Below are positions 25,669 to 33,559 of a stretch of DNA of 64,000 nucleotides, in pieces; the first letter of the stretch is position 1; each line of letters opens with the position of its first letter. Position numbers and translations under genes: made by a program. The notes beneath the pieces are model-generated. The model saw only the letters and a program-made list of their open reading frames with translations, was not told the DNA's origin and searched no databases. This DNA is from a virus, in IMG/VR virus record IMGVR_UViG_3300009194_000005, positions 1 through 64,000 of that record. One strand, written 5' to 3'.

Positions 25669-27939
25669 TTAGGGAGAAGTAGTGGTGGTGTCGGTGATTT
25701 CTACTTGCTCAGTCTGGAAGCCCGGGAGGCTGTTGTACTGAGAAGAACCCATCACCTTGTCCAGACCCACAACGTCGATCTCGATAGCGAACGGGATGTT
25801 GTTGACGTGCAGGTTGAACGGCACGGCAGCAATCTCACGAGAGATCTGACCGTTACGGCTGATCGGCAGGTCCGCGATGATGGTCGGCACGTAGTAGAAC
25901 TGACCGAAGTTGAGGATGTCGTTCTCAACCGGGTTCTCACGGGTCGGCACGATCACGATCTTACCGTCGAAGCGCTCGTTGTTGGTGCTGACGATGTCGT
26001 ACTTCAGGTAGGAACCCAGAGTACGGTCGTCGCCGACACGCATCAGGTAGTGAGCGATCTCCTTATCGGTGGCGATGATGAACTTGGGACGCTCATCAGC
26101 ATTACCGGTGACGGTCTGGAAGGCCGCCTCGATGTTGGAGTCACGGTAGGCCGGGAACAGCAGGCTCTTGATGGTGTTGAGGATGGTCTCGCAGACGTCT
26201 TCCCAACGATCCTTGGAGCGCACGGTGTCGATGGCCTGCTCGAGATCCAGGGTGCCAGACCGGTAGGTCGGACGGATCATGGCGGACAGGGCACCTTCCA
26301 CAGCACCGAATTTCGGACGGTCGTAACCAGAACGCACCACTTCGCGCAGCTGAGCCAGGTAGTTCAGCAGACGGGTCACCGCGTTGTTGCTGTTGCGGAT
26401 GTTGGTGGCCACGGTCAGGGTCTTGACCACGTCGCCCGGGCCGGACTCGTCCATGGTGGACATCGGCAGGGTGATCGGGCTGTGCATCGGGATCGGGTAG
26501 CGGAACTGCAGAGTACGAGTCTGCACCAGCTGGCCACGCTCACGACGGTTGGAGTTGGTGAAGCGTGCATCCAGGTCGTAACCGAGAACGGTCATGTCAC
26601 CGAAGGCATCGGCCACGGTCTTGGCATCGCCAGCGGACTTGTCCAGCTTCTGACCGGCGTCGTCGAAGATGTCTTCGATCACGACCGGGGTAGCGTTGAT
26701 CCAGGCATCACCCTTGGACAGGGAGACGGAACCGGAAACGCCCACGGACAGCCGCATGGTCCAGCTGCGGTTGACGATCTCGTCGATAGCCGCGTTGGTG
26801 GAACCATCGATGGCCTTGGTGGAGGCGGACACGACCAGGTCTTCGGTGGTGAAGTTCAGCTGCGCCAGACGGGTGTCGTTGGTCAGGCTGGGCTGGAACA
26901 CCGCGGTGGGCATACGCTCAACGGTGAAGCGAACCACTTTCGGAGTGGTGCCACCCAGACGCACGTACAGGTGCTTCAGGCGCATGGCCGGATCGATGGT
27001 GTCGGATACGTCCAGCAGGTTGCCAGCGATCAGTTGCTGACGGTTGGACACACCGATAAGGTCGAACTTCTCACCGATCTTCAGCGGAGCGGTCTTGACG
27101 GTACCGCCTTTCTCGAGCTCGATGTCCTGCGGTGCGATAACGGCGGGATCAACGAACACACGAGCGTTCTTGTCGGCGTCGTCAACCACGGGCACCAGCT
27201 TGGTGCTGGCATCTTCCAGGACGGACGGGTCACGGAAGGCTTCGACCATGTTCACTTCACGGGTGTCGAACAGCGCACCGGTGACTTCGTGGAACACGTC
27301 TTTCAGGACAGCAGCGTAGGTCAGGTTCTGGGTCACACCGCCTTCGGTGGGGTTGACCACCACGGTGGGATACAGGGCTTCGCCAAAGGCGTCCTGACGA
27401 GCAGCGGCCAGGTTGTAGGCCACAGAGATCACACGGAAGTCACGCTGGGACTTCTCGTTGTAGTTCTCCAGACCGGTGTTCTCGGAGAGAACGGGCATCT
27501 GACCGTGCGGGCCGTCGATCATCGGGGAGATGGCGATGACGTTCGGGTTGTTGGACTGCGGGACGCTACGCATGCCCTGCAGGGAGCGCTTGTAGCGAAC
27601 TTCGTCGTTACCGGCGATGGCAGCCAGGGTCGCGGACAGGACCTGGTTCTCACCCACACGCTGGGCGTCGGCGCCACGCTTGGCATTGAAAGACTCGAAG
27701 CCTTCACGCTCGAGCATCTCGTGCATGGAAGCGTACAGCTCCTGACAGGAGGCCGCTTCTTCGGTGCCGATATCACCGAACGCTTCGGTGGAGATACGAC
27801 CGACCAGTTCCTTACCGCCAGCCAGGGGGCTGCCCACGGTATCGGAGTGAGACTCCAGGGAGGCGACGAACTCGCCGATCTGGAAGTCTTTGCTCATCGC
27901 GTCGTGACGAGCAGCAAACAGCTTCTTGAGGTTACTCAT
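25669..27939 (-). CDS. major capsid protein, phiKZ type
   Basis: This 756-residue protein matches the size of the phiKZ major capsid protein (gp120, about 750 residues). It has strong codon bias toward C-ending codons, typical of the most abundant virion protein. An N-terminal region with SLE at residues 27-29 could carry prohead-protease sites. Middle segments such as FDLIGVSNRQQLIAGNLLD and YDRPKFGAVEGALSAMIRPT look like HK97-fold capsid sequence of this lineage. It forms the icosahedral shell. It has its own strong terminator. The start is ATG 27939 with AAGGAA upstream. The call comes from recognised similarity, not a search. Confidence 0.8.
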   Translation of the reverse strand: MSNLKKLFAARHDAMSKDFQIGEFVASLESHSDTVGSPLAGGKELVGRISTEAFGDIGTEEAASCQELYASMHEMLEREGFESFNAKRGADAQRVGENQVLSATLAAIAGNDEVRYKRSLQGMRSVPQSNNPNVIAISPMIDGPHGQMPVLSENTGLENYNEKSQRDFRVISVAYNLAAARQDAFGEALYPTVVVNPTEGGVTQNLTYAAVLKDVFHEVTGALFDTREVNMVEAFRDPSVLEDASTKLVPVVDDADKNARVFVDPAVIAPQDIELEKGGTVKTAPLKIGEKFDLIGVSNRQQLIAGNLLDVSDTIDPAMRLKHLYVRLGGTTPKVVRFTVERMPTAVFQPSLTNDTRLAQLNFTTEDLVVSASTKAIDGSTNAAIDEIVNRSWTMRLSVGVSGSVSLSKGDAWINATPVVIEDIFDDAGQKLDKSAGDAKTVADAFGDMTVLGYDLDARFTNSNRRERGQLVQTRTLQFRYPIPMHSPITLPMSTMDESGPGDVVKTLTVATNIRNSNNAVTRLLNYLAQLREVVRSGYDRPKFGAVEGALSAMIRPTYRSGTLDLEQAIDTVRSKDRWEDVCETILNTIKSLLFPAYRDSNIEAAFQTVTGNADERPKFIIATDKEIAHYLMRVGDDRTLGSYLKYDIVSTNNERFDGKIVIVPTRENPVENDILNFGQFYYVPTIIADLPISRNGQISREIAAVPFNLHVNNIPFAIEIDVVGLDKVMGSSQYNSLPGFQTEQVEITDTTTTSP

Positions 27940-28005
27940 GGTGTTGATTTCCTTACGCGTAGGAAGTTACAGGGAGACACACTTCGACATATCATCACGA
28001 CACTC

Positions 28006-28533
28006 TCACGCAGCTTGTGCGGGAAGAGCTTTCAGATAATAGGTGAAGAGGTTAGTGCTACACACTCGTTCGAACGAATGAAGGTGTAAGGTTTGCGCCA
28101 TTAACGCGTCAAAGAACGCGTGATTGGACGAGAGTAATTCGCGATGTGGATCGCCTTCCCGTGAGTCCTGCCTCTGCAGCACTGCGACCCAAAGTGTCTC
28201 GTCTACAGGATATAGCGTATAGACAGGGGTAAACGACTCACGCTCGGCGCTTTCGCGGAGTGTTAATGTCTCAATACGCTCATTAAGTCGTTCATAGAGT
28301 GTACGACTCTCCGACGATTCCGCTAACTCCACCAGCGGCGATCGGGCGAATTGAATTTCAAGGGATTGATCAAACTCAAAAGGGAACTGCTTTTGAGCCA
28401 TATGGATTTCGGCCATATCATGTACGGACAATGCCCCACTCATCGACTCAACATCTTTGAGGATCGAGTAGGGTATCCCCTCTCGAATGAGCATGGTCAT
28501 GATGGCCTCAGGTACCACCAGTAAGCGGACCAT
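28006..28533 (-). CDS. unknown protein upstream of capsid gene
   Basis: The 175-residue protein is started at ATG 28533 (GGAG seven bases upstream). It is mostly helical with a hydrophobic beginning (VRLLVVPEAIMTMLI) and ends in a hydrophobic KALPAQAA tail. No catalytic motif is seen. It is 67 bases upstream of the capsid gene on the same strand and divergent from the helicase gene, so it may be a head assembly or scaffold-type protein. I recognise no family. Confidence 0.4.
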   Translation of the reverse strand: MVRLLVVPEAIMTMLIREGIPYSILKDVESMSGALSVHDMAEIHMAQKQFPFEFDQSLEIQFARSPLVELAESSESRTLYERLNERIETLTLRESAERESFTPVYTLYPVDETLWVAVLQRQDSREGDPHRELLSSNHAFFDALMAQTLHLHSFERVCSTNLFTYYLKALPAQAA

Positions 28534-28692
28534 AGGTAACTCCACGATTTATACAGCTAACATAGCATGGGGACAGAAAAGAGACGTTTCATACACATAT
28601 GGGGAAAACTACCTGAGTTTCTTATGATGTGCCTGAGCGAGGTAACGAATTCTTTCTTTCCGTTTCGTGTAACCGGTAAGGACACGACTTAC

Positions 28693-30228
28693 ATGTTTTC
28701 ACCTAAGCAATTATTAATTACGTGTACGAGCCTACTGTGTCTCGAACACCGCGATGGGGTCGCCACCTCCCCCTCTAATGAGTTGATCAATAATATTCTT
28801 GAGACCTTGCCGATCCCCGAAGCTAGCGTGGATCACGACCATAGTCGTCAAACCTTCCTTGAACTACGCAATCTGGTTATGTGGCTCAACAGTCGCGGAG
28901 ACGATAACTTCCCCAGTGAGACTGAAGTGCTTCAGCAGGTTCAAGTCGCTTGTCGGGAAGAGAACTTCCTGTATGAAGCGGTGATGACGGCATTGATGGA
29001 AAAACACGAGTCTCCGAAAGAGACCGTAAAGATAATTCAGTCATACCGTAACAACTTGTCCCAGTTCTTAAACGATGAAAAGATTGTCTCCCTCTTAAAA
29101 GAGACCCACCACCGTATGGTCTTCCAGCGCGGTAAGGTGAATGATATCGTGGAAGAGGTTACCATGCTGGGAGAACGACTGGAACCGTTTATCAAAGCCC
29201 GTAGCCGGCAGAAGCATCCGGCGTTGATGGGTAGCATGGACTTTGCCGAACCCGAGGAACTCGAAAAGCTCTTTGAGGACGTGAAAGTGACAATGTCGAC
29301 TGAAGGTGCTCTGCAGTTTGGTTGGAAGGGTCTTAACCGGGCACTGGGTAAGGTTGGTGCGATTAAACGCGGGGAGTTTGCTGTTGTTGGTGGTCTACAA
29401 CATCACTTCAAATCCGGTTTTATGCTCTCACTCTTCACACATGCAGCGCTGTTTAATAAACCCTATCTCCGTGATAGCACCCGTAAACCGCTATTGCAGT
29501 TCATCACTTTCGAAAACGAGATCCCAGATAACCTTCTGTGGATTTATAAATACCTCAAGGAAAATGACACCGGAGAAGCGGTAGTTGACTCTGAAGTTGA
29601 CGTCAATGAAGCATCGGCTTATGTTTCGGAGCGGTTAAGAGAAACCGGGTTTGAAATCCGTATGGATCGCTTTGATCCGACCGATTTCAGTGCGGCATCT
29701 CTGAAGGGGTTCCTGGATGGTCTTTATGCAGACGGGTACGAAATCATTGGTCTTTTCATCGATTACCTAAACATGGTATCGAAGGCCGGGATTGACGCTA
29801 AAGTGGCGGGTGATGATATCCGGCTATTGTTCCGCCAACTCCGAAATTACACTGCCACGCGAGGCATTACTTGCATCACACCACATCAGCTCAGTTCGGA
29901 CGCATTACAGCTTACCCGTGAAAATGTTGAGGACTTTGTTAAGGTCGTCGCCAACAAAGGCTACTACGATGGATGTCGTCGTTTGGGCCAAGAACCCGAC
30001 CTTGAGTTTTTCATTCATAAGGTCGTGATTAATGGCGAGTCGTTCTTAACGGTACAACGGGGCAAGCATCGTAACGCCGTAACTGATCCAAAAGACCAAT
30101 ATTTCGTTCTTCCCTTTAAACCCGTTGGGACGATTCCATGGGACATTGATAAAGACTATGAGGTGACCCTCGCCATGCCCGGTGGTGGCGCCCTGGGTAC
30201 TGACGATGAAGTTGCCTGGTGGGCTTAA
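28693..30228 (+). CDS. DnaB-like replicative helicase
   Basis: I start this 511-residue protein at ATG 28693 (AAGGAC upstream, MFSPKQLL); the frame extends upstream without a good site. Residues 1-120 resemble a DnaB N-terminal helical domain. From about 210 a RecA-like core follows: KRGEFAVVGGLQHHFKSG (residues about 225-242) in the Walker A position, FITFENEIPDN with the catalytic glutamate, LFIDYLNM (about 353-360) as Walker B and ITPHQLSSDA as a DnaB H3-type motif. The P-loop reads GGLQHHFKS rather than GxxGxGKS, an odd variant also possible in phiKZ-like helicases. It would unwind DNA at phage forks with the polymerase at 55.1 kb. Confidence 0.75.
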   Translation: MFSPKQLLITCTSLLCLEHRDGVATSPSNELINNILETLPIPEASVDHDHSRQTFLELRNLVMWLNSRGDDNFPSETEVLQQVQVACREENFLYEAVMTALMEKHESPKETVKIIQSYRNNLSQFLNDEKIVSLLKETHHRMVFQRGKVNDIVEEVTMLGERLEPFIKARSRQKHPALMGSMDFAEPEELEKLFEDVKVTMSTEGALQFGWKGLNRALGKVGAIKRGEFAVVGGLQHHFKSGFMLSLFTHAALFNKPYLRDSTRKPLLQFITFENEIPDNLLWIYKYLKENDTGEAVVDSEVDVNEASAYVSERLRETGFEIRMDRFDPTDFSAASLKGFLDGLYADGYEIIGLFIDYLNMVSKAGIDAKVAGDDIRLLFRQLRNYTATRGITCITPHQLSSDALQLTRENVEDFVKVVANKGYYDGCRRLGQEPDLEFFIHKVVINGESFLTVQRGKHRNAVTDPKDQYFVLPFKPVGTIPWDIDKDYEVTLAMPGGGALGTDDEVAWWA

Positions 30229-30282
30229 CCACCACCGCGGTCCCCTTTGCTAGTTTTTGTTTAGATAACAAATAAAAAAAAA

Positions 30283-30325
30283 ACGGCATAGAACGCCCTC
30301 CCCAAACGGGGAGGGCGTATGCCGT
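30283..30325. terminator. extended bidirectional terminator
   Basis: ACGCCCTCCCC pairs with GGGGAGGGCGT around AAAC, and outside a small bulge ACGGCAT pairs with ATGCCGT, giving an 18-bp stem. On the minus strand ten T residues follow, ending the gene at 30367. It also closes the helicase transcript on the plus strand. Confidence 0.8.
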
Positions 30326-30366
30326 AGCGTGATGACGTAACACGGTAACCGATGCACTACGACATA

Positions 30367-30642
30367 CTATTGGTTACCTCCCCCTAAATAATGATAAACA
30401 ACCATCGGTGTTTTAATGAGGTTTGGGTTATTGGTCACCCATCCAGATACCCGTTCAGCTAATCGCGAACGTTCTTCTACCGTTAGGTTCCGTTCGTGAC
30501 TGACACGATTTACTACATCAGTCACTGTTACCGTGTCGGATTTACCATACGCAACACTTCCCAACCAAAGGAATATCAAGAGGCTTGTTCCTATCAGGAG
30601 TTCTTTCCAATATTTCGCCGTATCGCGCTTGGTCGTATACAT
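30367..30642 (-). CDS. small membrane-anchored protein, unknown
   Basis: This 91-residue protein starts at ATG 30642 (AAGGAG seven bases upstream), inside the end region of the macrodomain gene. It has a basic N-terminus, one transmembrane segment (LLIGTSLLIFLWLGSVAYG, about residues 16-34) and an extracytoplasmic helical domain. The segment could instead be an uncleaved signal. No family is recognised. It is translated after the macrodomain protein and ends at a strong terminator. Confidence 0.5.
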   Translation of the reverse strand: MYTTKRDTAKYWKELLIGTSLLIFLWLGSVAYGKSDTVTVTDVVNRVSHERNLTVEERSRLAERVSGWVTNNPNLIKTPMVVYHYLGGGNQ

Positions 30643-30652
30643 GTGAGTCTCC

Positions 30653-31099
30653 TTATGGTTCATATAACATAACCGGAAGGTCTATCGGGTCAAGGTAATG
30701 ACAGATAAGTGGCTTAACTTGAGTCACCCAATCAAGGCCGCCCAACCCACACCCAATGGCTGGGATGGCGATCGAATCAATGTACATTACCCGATAATTA
30801 TCGACGAGGTAACGGAGTCCCATCTCAATATCGTCTACCTTTGACGCATCGCGCCAATGTCGTTTCGTGTGAAAACATAAAACCTGGCGACCAGGGTATG
30901 CCGTAGCGATAAGTGGGCGGTGAGGATGTAATCCTCCTTCTTCAAAAGCGCGCCGATAAACCCGCCATACGTTAGGATAGCGTTCTTTTGTTGTCTTTGC
31001 TAATCCTTTCCCCATGACACCGACGCAGTTGGTAGGACATGTGATCGTTTGCATTCCAGTAGCAAAGATATCTCCGGCATATACTGATCCAATGATCAT
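30653..31099 (-). CDS. DarG-type macrodomain (ADP-ribosyl hydrolase candidate)
   Basis: The 148 residues form a single macrodomain. Ligand-binding segments are GDIFATG (9-15), TNCVGVMGKGLA (23-34) and IPAIGCGLGGLDW (112-124). FHTKRHWRDAS at 76-86 matches the FPTKRHWRG segment of DarG antitoxins, whose lysine (here K79) takes part in removing ADP-ribose from DNA. DarT/DarG systems block phages by ADP-ribosylating DNA, so a phage DarG-like domain would plausibly reverse that. Alternatives are processing of ADP-ribose-1-phosphate or of signalling nucleotides. It lacks the C-terminal DarT-binding part of full DarG. It overlaps the next small gene and follows a terminator. Confidence 0.75.
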   Translation of the reverse strand: MIIGSVYAGDIFATGMQTITCPTNCVGVMGKGLAKTTKERYPNVWRVYRRAFEEGGLHPHRPLIATAYPGRQVLCFHTKRHWRDASKVDDIEMGLRYLVDNYRVMYIDSIAIPAIGCGLGGLDWVTQVKPLICHYLDPIDLPVMLYEP

Positions 31100-31129
31100 T
31101 GAGAAGAAACCTCAGTGAAGACAAAAAAT

Positions 31130-31156
31130 AAAGGGACGTCAATGCGACGTCCCTTT
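31130..31156 (-). terminator. intrinsic terminator of the small-gene operon
   Basis: AAAGGGACGTC pairs with GACGTCCCTTT around five bases; on the minus strand ATTTTTTG follows. It ends the run of small genes from 33459 to 31165. Confidence 0.8.
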
Positions 31157-31164
31157 GATGACCG

Positions 31165-31332
31165 TTAACTGTTGTTGACGTCAACGATCATCTTAGCAGT
31201 GGCGACCCCGAGCAGGGTCATGCCCACACAGGTACCGACACCCACGGCACCCTTGAATACTTTACCAGCTACTTTGACAGCCTTCTTTTTCTTGCTGTCG
31301 TCTTGCTGAAAATCGGTGGTCTTGGTGAACAT
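31165..31332 (-). CDS. tiny membrane protein 1
   Basis: This 55-residue protein begins MFTKTTDFQQDDSKKKK and continues into a Gly/Val-rich hydrophobic helix (FKGAVGVGTCVGMTLLGVAT) and a short VDVNNS end. A clear AAGGAG site precedes the ATG and the CGAAAGAAC leader motif lies further upstream. The next two genes encode proteins of the same size and plan. No family is recognised. Such single-span proteins in phages can be lysis regulators or host-takeover factors; nothing here decides between them. Confidence 0.6.
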   Translation of the reverse strand: MFTKTTDFQQDDSKKKKAVKVAGKVFKGAVGVGTCVGMTLLGVATAKMIVDVNNS

Positions 31333-31372
31333 GGTGTAACTCCTTATGGTTCTTTCGTTTTAGTGATGACGA

Positions 31373-31540
31373 TTACTTTTTGGTGTACAGGTTGACGGCA
31401 ACATAAGTCAACCCACCCAGGACACCCAATGCGGTACCTGCCATTCCACCGATGGCGGTGGCGTCCAGCGTTTCATGTCCGAAACGTTTGGTGGTGTTGT
31501 AGGCACGCTTGAACTTGGACTTCATGTTGGTCTTGGCCAT
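31373..31540 (-). CDS. tiny membrane protein 2
   Basis: The 55-residue protein has a basic N-terminus (MAKTNMKSKFKRAYNTTKRF) followed by a Gly-rich hydrophobic helix (GGMAGTALGVLGGLTYVAV) and a NLYTKK end. GGAG precedes the ATG and a CGAAAGAAC leader is present. Size, charge pattern and small-residue helix resemble the flanking tiny proteins, which suggests distant paralogy. Function unknown. Confidence 0.6.
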   Translation of the reverse strand: MAKTNMKSKFKRAYNTTKRFGHETLDATAIGGMAGTALGVLGGLTYVAVNLYTKK

Positions 31541-31675
31541 GGTAGTTCTCCGTTCTTTCGATTTTTTGGTTTACTACAATAGAGGGAGTAGTTACCCACT
31601 CCCGGGTCTTGCTTCTGCTCCCTGGCCTGTCCAGGGTAGGTTAGAGGGCGCTCATTTTAGCCCTCCAGGTCATTA

Positions 31676-31885
31676 CTATTCGCCAGTAGCGGCGTCTTTG
31701 ATGTCGCTGATCGCTTCAGCGGCATCAACACCTACACTGCGGCAGGCATAATAAATAGCACCTCCAGCAACGCCAACAGCAACGGCGCCAGCACCGATCA
31801 TAACTTTCTTGCCATGCTTCTTCCAGAAGCCGGTTTTCTTGCTCGGGTCATTGGTGTTCTGCTGGCTGGTGTTTTCGTTGCTCAT
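31676..31885 (-). CDS. tiny membrane protein 3
   Basis: The 69-residue protein has a polar N-terminus (SNENTSQQNTNDPSKK), a basic patch (FWKKHGKK) and a Gly/Ala/Val helix (VMIGAGAVAVGVAGGAIYYA), then an acidic tail. GGAG precedes ATG 31885 and a CGAAAGAAT leader lies upstream. It is third in the run of small membrane proteins. It is larger and ends on the opposite charge. Function unknown. Confidence 0.6.
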   Translation of the reverse strand: MSNENTSQQNTNDPSKKTGFWKKHGKKVMIGAGAVAVGVAGGAIYYACRSVGVDAAEAISDIKDAATGE

Positions 31886-31988
31886 TATAAAAGCTCCATT
31901 CTTTCGTTTGTATAAGAAGCCGTTTATGTGGTTGGCTTCATGTCTGTGATATAGGTCTTAATTTGGTTTGATTCTAGGCATTCCGCTA

Positions 31989-32264
31989 TTAACGCGTAAT
32001 GTCGTCGATCATGTTCATTAGCCTCTGTTGCTGGATATTGATATCCTCCAACTGAGAACTCATTTTGTTGATTAACTCGACGTTGTGTTGAACTGCTGAA
32101 ATAAGTGAGGAGAGTAATGCTTCATTATAACTACAACACTCGCACTTTTCTTCGCCACACGTGGCCCGATCCAGTTCATTGTCGGACTGTGGTGTAAGTT
32201 CATCACGCCCGTTTCCGGAGAGGATTGAACTCAATACAGGGTCCTTAACGGTTTTCTTTTTCAT
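31989..32264 (-). CDS. small coiled-coil protein with cysteine cluster
   Basis: The 91-residue protein has an N-terminal polar part, a CGEEKCECC cluster near residues 36-44 that could bind metal, and a C-terminal helix with coiled-coil character (LLSSLISAVQHNVELINKMS). AGGAGA precedes ATG 32264. No family is recognised. It sits between the tiny membrane proteins and the Ntn hydrolase-like gene in the same operon. Confidence 0.5.
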   Translation of the reverse strand: MKKKTVKDPVLSSILSGNGRDELTPQSDNELDRATCGEEKCECCSYNEALLSSLISAVQHNVELINKMSSQLEDINIQQQRLMNMIDDITR

Positions 32265-32279
32265 GAGATTCTCCTACAT

Positions 32280-32903
32280 CTACGAATGTTTGGCTTTCTT
32301 ACTCACCCGCTGACGCCACGGCATCCGGCGTCGAACGCGTTTCACCGTGGATTCCGGTTTCAGGCTGTCCTGAATGGCTTCCTTCTCTTCGCCCTGGTGT
32401 GAAAGAAAGTGGATATCCGTACCGGCAATCTTCCCAGCGTCCAATGCGTCAAAGAAGATCGAGTACCAGCTACGGTACTCGTTTACTACATGAGCAGGTT
32501 CTACGTAACCACTCCCAAATGCATGGATGGGACCTTCCCGCCACTCCACTTGGGGACGTTCTCGTCCCACGAGTAGTGTCAAGACGGCGTTGCTGAACGG
32601 AATGATCACCTGGCAGGGATCGCCCTGAATTTGGCTGGCAATCAGTTCGAGGTCGTGCTCGTCAATGATACCATCGCGGGTTTGGGCATCGACAACTTCC
32701 CGCCAGAAGTGCACGAACGTTTGGGCGTTTCCACAGTACGCCACTGTGCGGTGAGATTCGTATCCCACTTGGGTATAGTGGATAGGCATCACCATCCTCA
32801 GGACCTTAGGAAAATCCTTGTGAATGGTTTGGGTACCGCCTTTATGTTCCACGGCGTAGGAATCGGCAGTGGTGCGGAATTGATCAACAACGATAAGGGT
32901 CAT
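32280..32903 (-). CDS. HslV/proteasome-like Ntn hydrolase
   Basis: The 207-residue protein starts M-TLIVVDQF, so Met removal would expose a threonine nucleophile as in HslV and proteasome beta subunits. TTADSYAV (11-18) holds the expected aspartate and FPKVLRM (31-37) the lysine, matching HslV D17 and K33 in order. TVAYCGNAQTFVHFW and FGSGYVEPAHVV correspond to the HslV GFAGGTADAF and IGSGGPYAQAA segments. The basic last 25 residues are an addition. Known relatives are self-compartmentalised proteases; phage copies are known but of unclear use. There is no HslU-like ATPase in the window. Activity is inferred from motif order. Confidence 0.6.
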   Translation of the reverse strand: MTLIVVDQFRTTADSYAVEHKGGTQTIHKDFPKVLRMVMPIHYTQVGYESHRTVAYCGNAQTFVHFWREVVDAQTRDGIIDEHDLELIASQIQGDPCQVIIPFSNAVLTLLVGRERPQVEWREGPIHAFGSGYVEPAHVVNEYRSWYSIFFDALDAGKIAGTDIHFLSHQGEEKEAIQDSLKPESTVKRVRRRMPWRQRVSKKAKHS

Positions 32904-32930
32904 GGTCGTTCTCCGTTATGGTTCTTTCGG

Positions 32931-33335
32931 TTATTTATAGCCAATGGCGTGAGTGGGGGTCATGACCACCCACCGGTACTTGCTTTTGAATGCTTCCGGG
33001 GCACTCTGGGGAGTTGCTTTCAACCTGAGGCGCAGAGGCGGGAGCGCCCACTGCAAATCACGTTCTCTGGCAATGATGGTAAGCATGTTGGACAACACCG
33101 GGTCGTCTACATACTCCATATCCCCCTCTGAGAGCGCCACATGGCCCATATAGCCTTCGTTCTCTAGTGCCTGGACGAAGGTACGGAGATGGTAGGACGG
33201 CCCCTCAGACGGCCCCTGCGGGCGTTTTCGAGGGGTAGGACGTTTTCCCCGTAACGCATCAAGGATCTTCATCCACAAGCCGATAGCACCGGCAAAGAGT
33301 AGGATGAGGAGAAGTAACGCAATGACACCACCCAT
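32931..33335 (-). CDS. membrane-anchored protein, unknown
   Basis: The 134-residue protein has an N-terminal transmembrane helix (GGVIALLLLILLFAGAIGLW, residues 2-21), then a basic Pro/Arg linker and a globular end. AGGAGG precedes the ATG, inside the end of the upstream 37-codon gene. It is the second gene of the small operon. No domain is recognised. Confidence 0.5.
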   Translation of the reverse strand: MGGVIALLLLILLFAGAIGLWMKILDALRGKRPTPRKRPQGPSEGPSYHLRTFVQALENEGYMGHVALSEGDMEYVDDPVLSNMLTIIARERDLQWALPPLRLRLKATPQSAPEAFKSKYRWVVMTPTHAIGYK

Positions 33336-33345
33336 GGATCACCTC

Positions 33346-33459
33346 CTATTCTTCTTTCATTTCTCGTTTTGTTGCCACAAGCATCACACGGTACGCCCAC
33401 AGACGACGCCATTGGCGGCCACGAGGACGGTGCTTGTACAGCTTCTTGATAAACCGCAT
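33346..33459 (-). CDS. 37-residue basic peptide
   Basis: ATG 33459 has AAAGGAG eight bases upstream and the frame runs to TAG at 33346. The product (MRFIKKLYKHRPRGRQWRRL and on) is very basic with many Arg and Lys, then AYRVMLVATKREMKEE. Its stop codon adjoins the SD of the next gene, as expected in an operon. A nucleic-acid-binding or membrane-active role would fit its charge, but there is no direct evidence. Confidence 0.5.
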   Translation of the reverse strand: MRFIKKLYKHRPRGRQWRRLWAYRVMLVATKREMKEE

Positions 33460-33526
33460 TGTTGTGCTCCTTTGGGTTTGCATGAGAGTGATATAGGTCT
33501 TAAGGAAAATGGGATCGCGACATAAC

Positions 33527-33547
33527 CAGGGTCCGAAGCGGACCCTG
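33527..33547 (-). terminator. hairpin followed by TATGTCG
   Basis: CAGGGTCC pairs with GGACCCTG around five bases; on the minus strand GTTATGTCGCG follows. It separates the virion gene at 33560 from the small-gene operon. Confidence 0.6.
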
Positions 33548-33559
33548 TAACATTATGCC

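Larger units (their letters stand above)
31349..32930 (-). promoter_or_regulatory. repeated leader motif CGAAAGAAC before small genes
   Basis: On the minus strand AAACGAAAGAACCATAAGGAG precedes the gene at 31332. Close variants precede those at 31540 (ATCGAAAGAACGGAG), 31885 (AAACGAAAGAATGGAG) and 32903 (ACCGAAAGAACCATAACGGAG). Short AT-rich boxes (TATAC, TATAAATA) lie 5-10 bases upstream in some copies, so each gene may have its own promoter with CGAAAG at the transcript start. Confidence 0.5.

Noticed and set aside
25705-28089. 794-codon open frame opposite the capsid gene
   Set aside because: It is a shadow of strongly biased capsid codons; the product is an implausible Gly/Val/His-rich string and lacks an SD.
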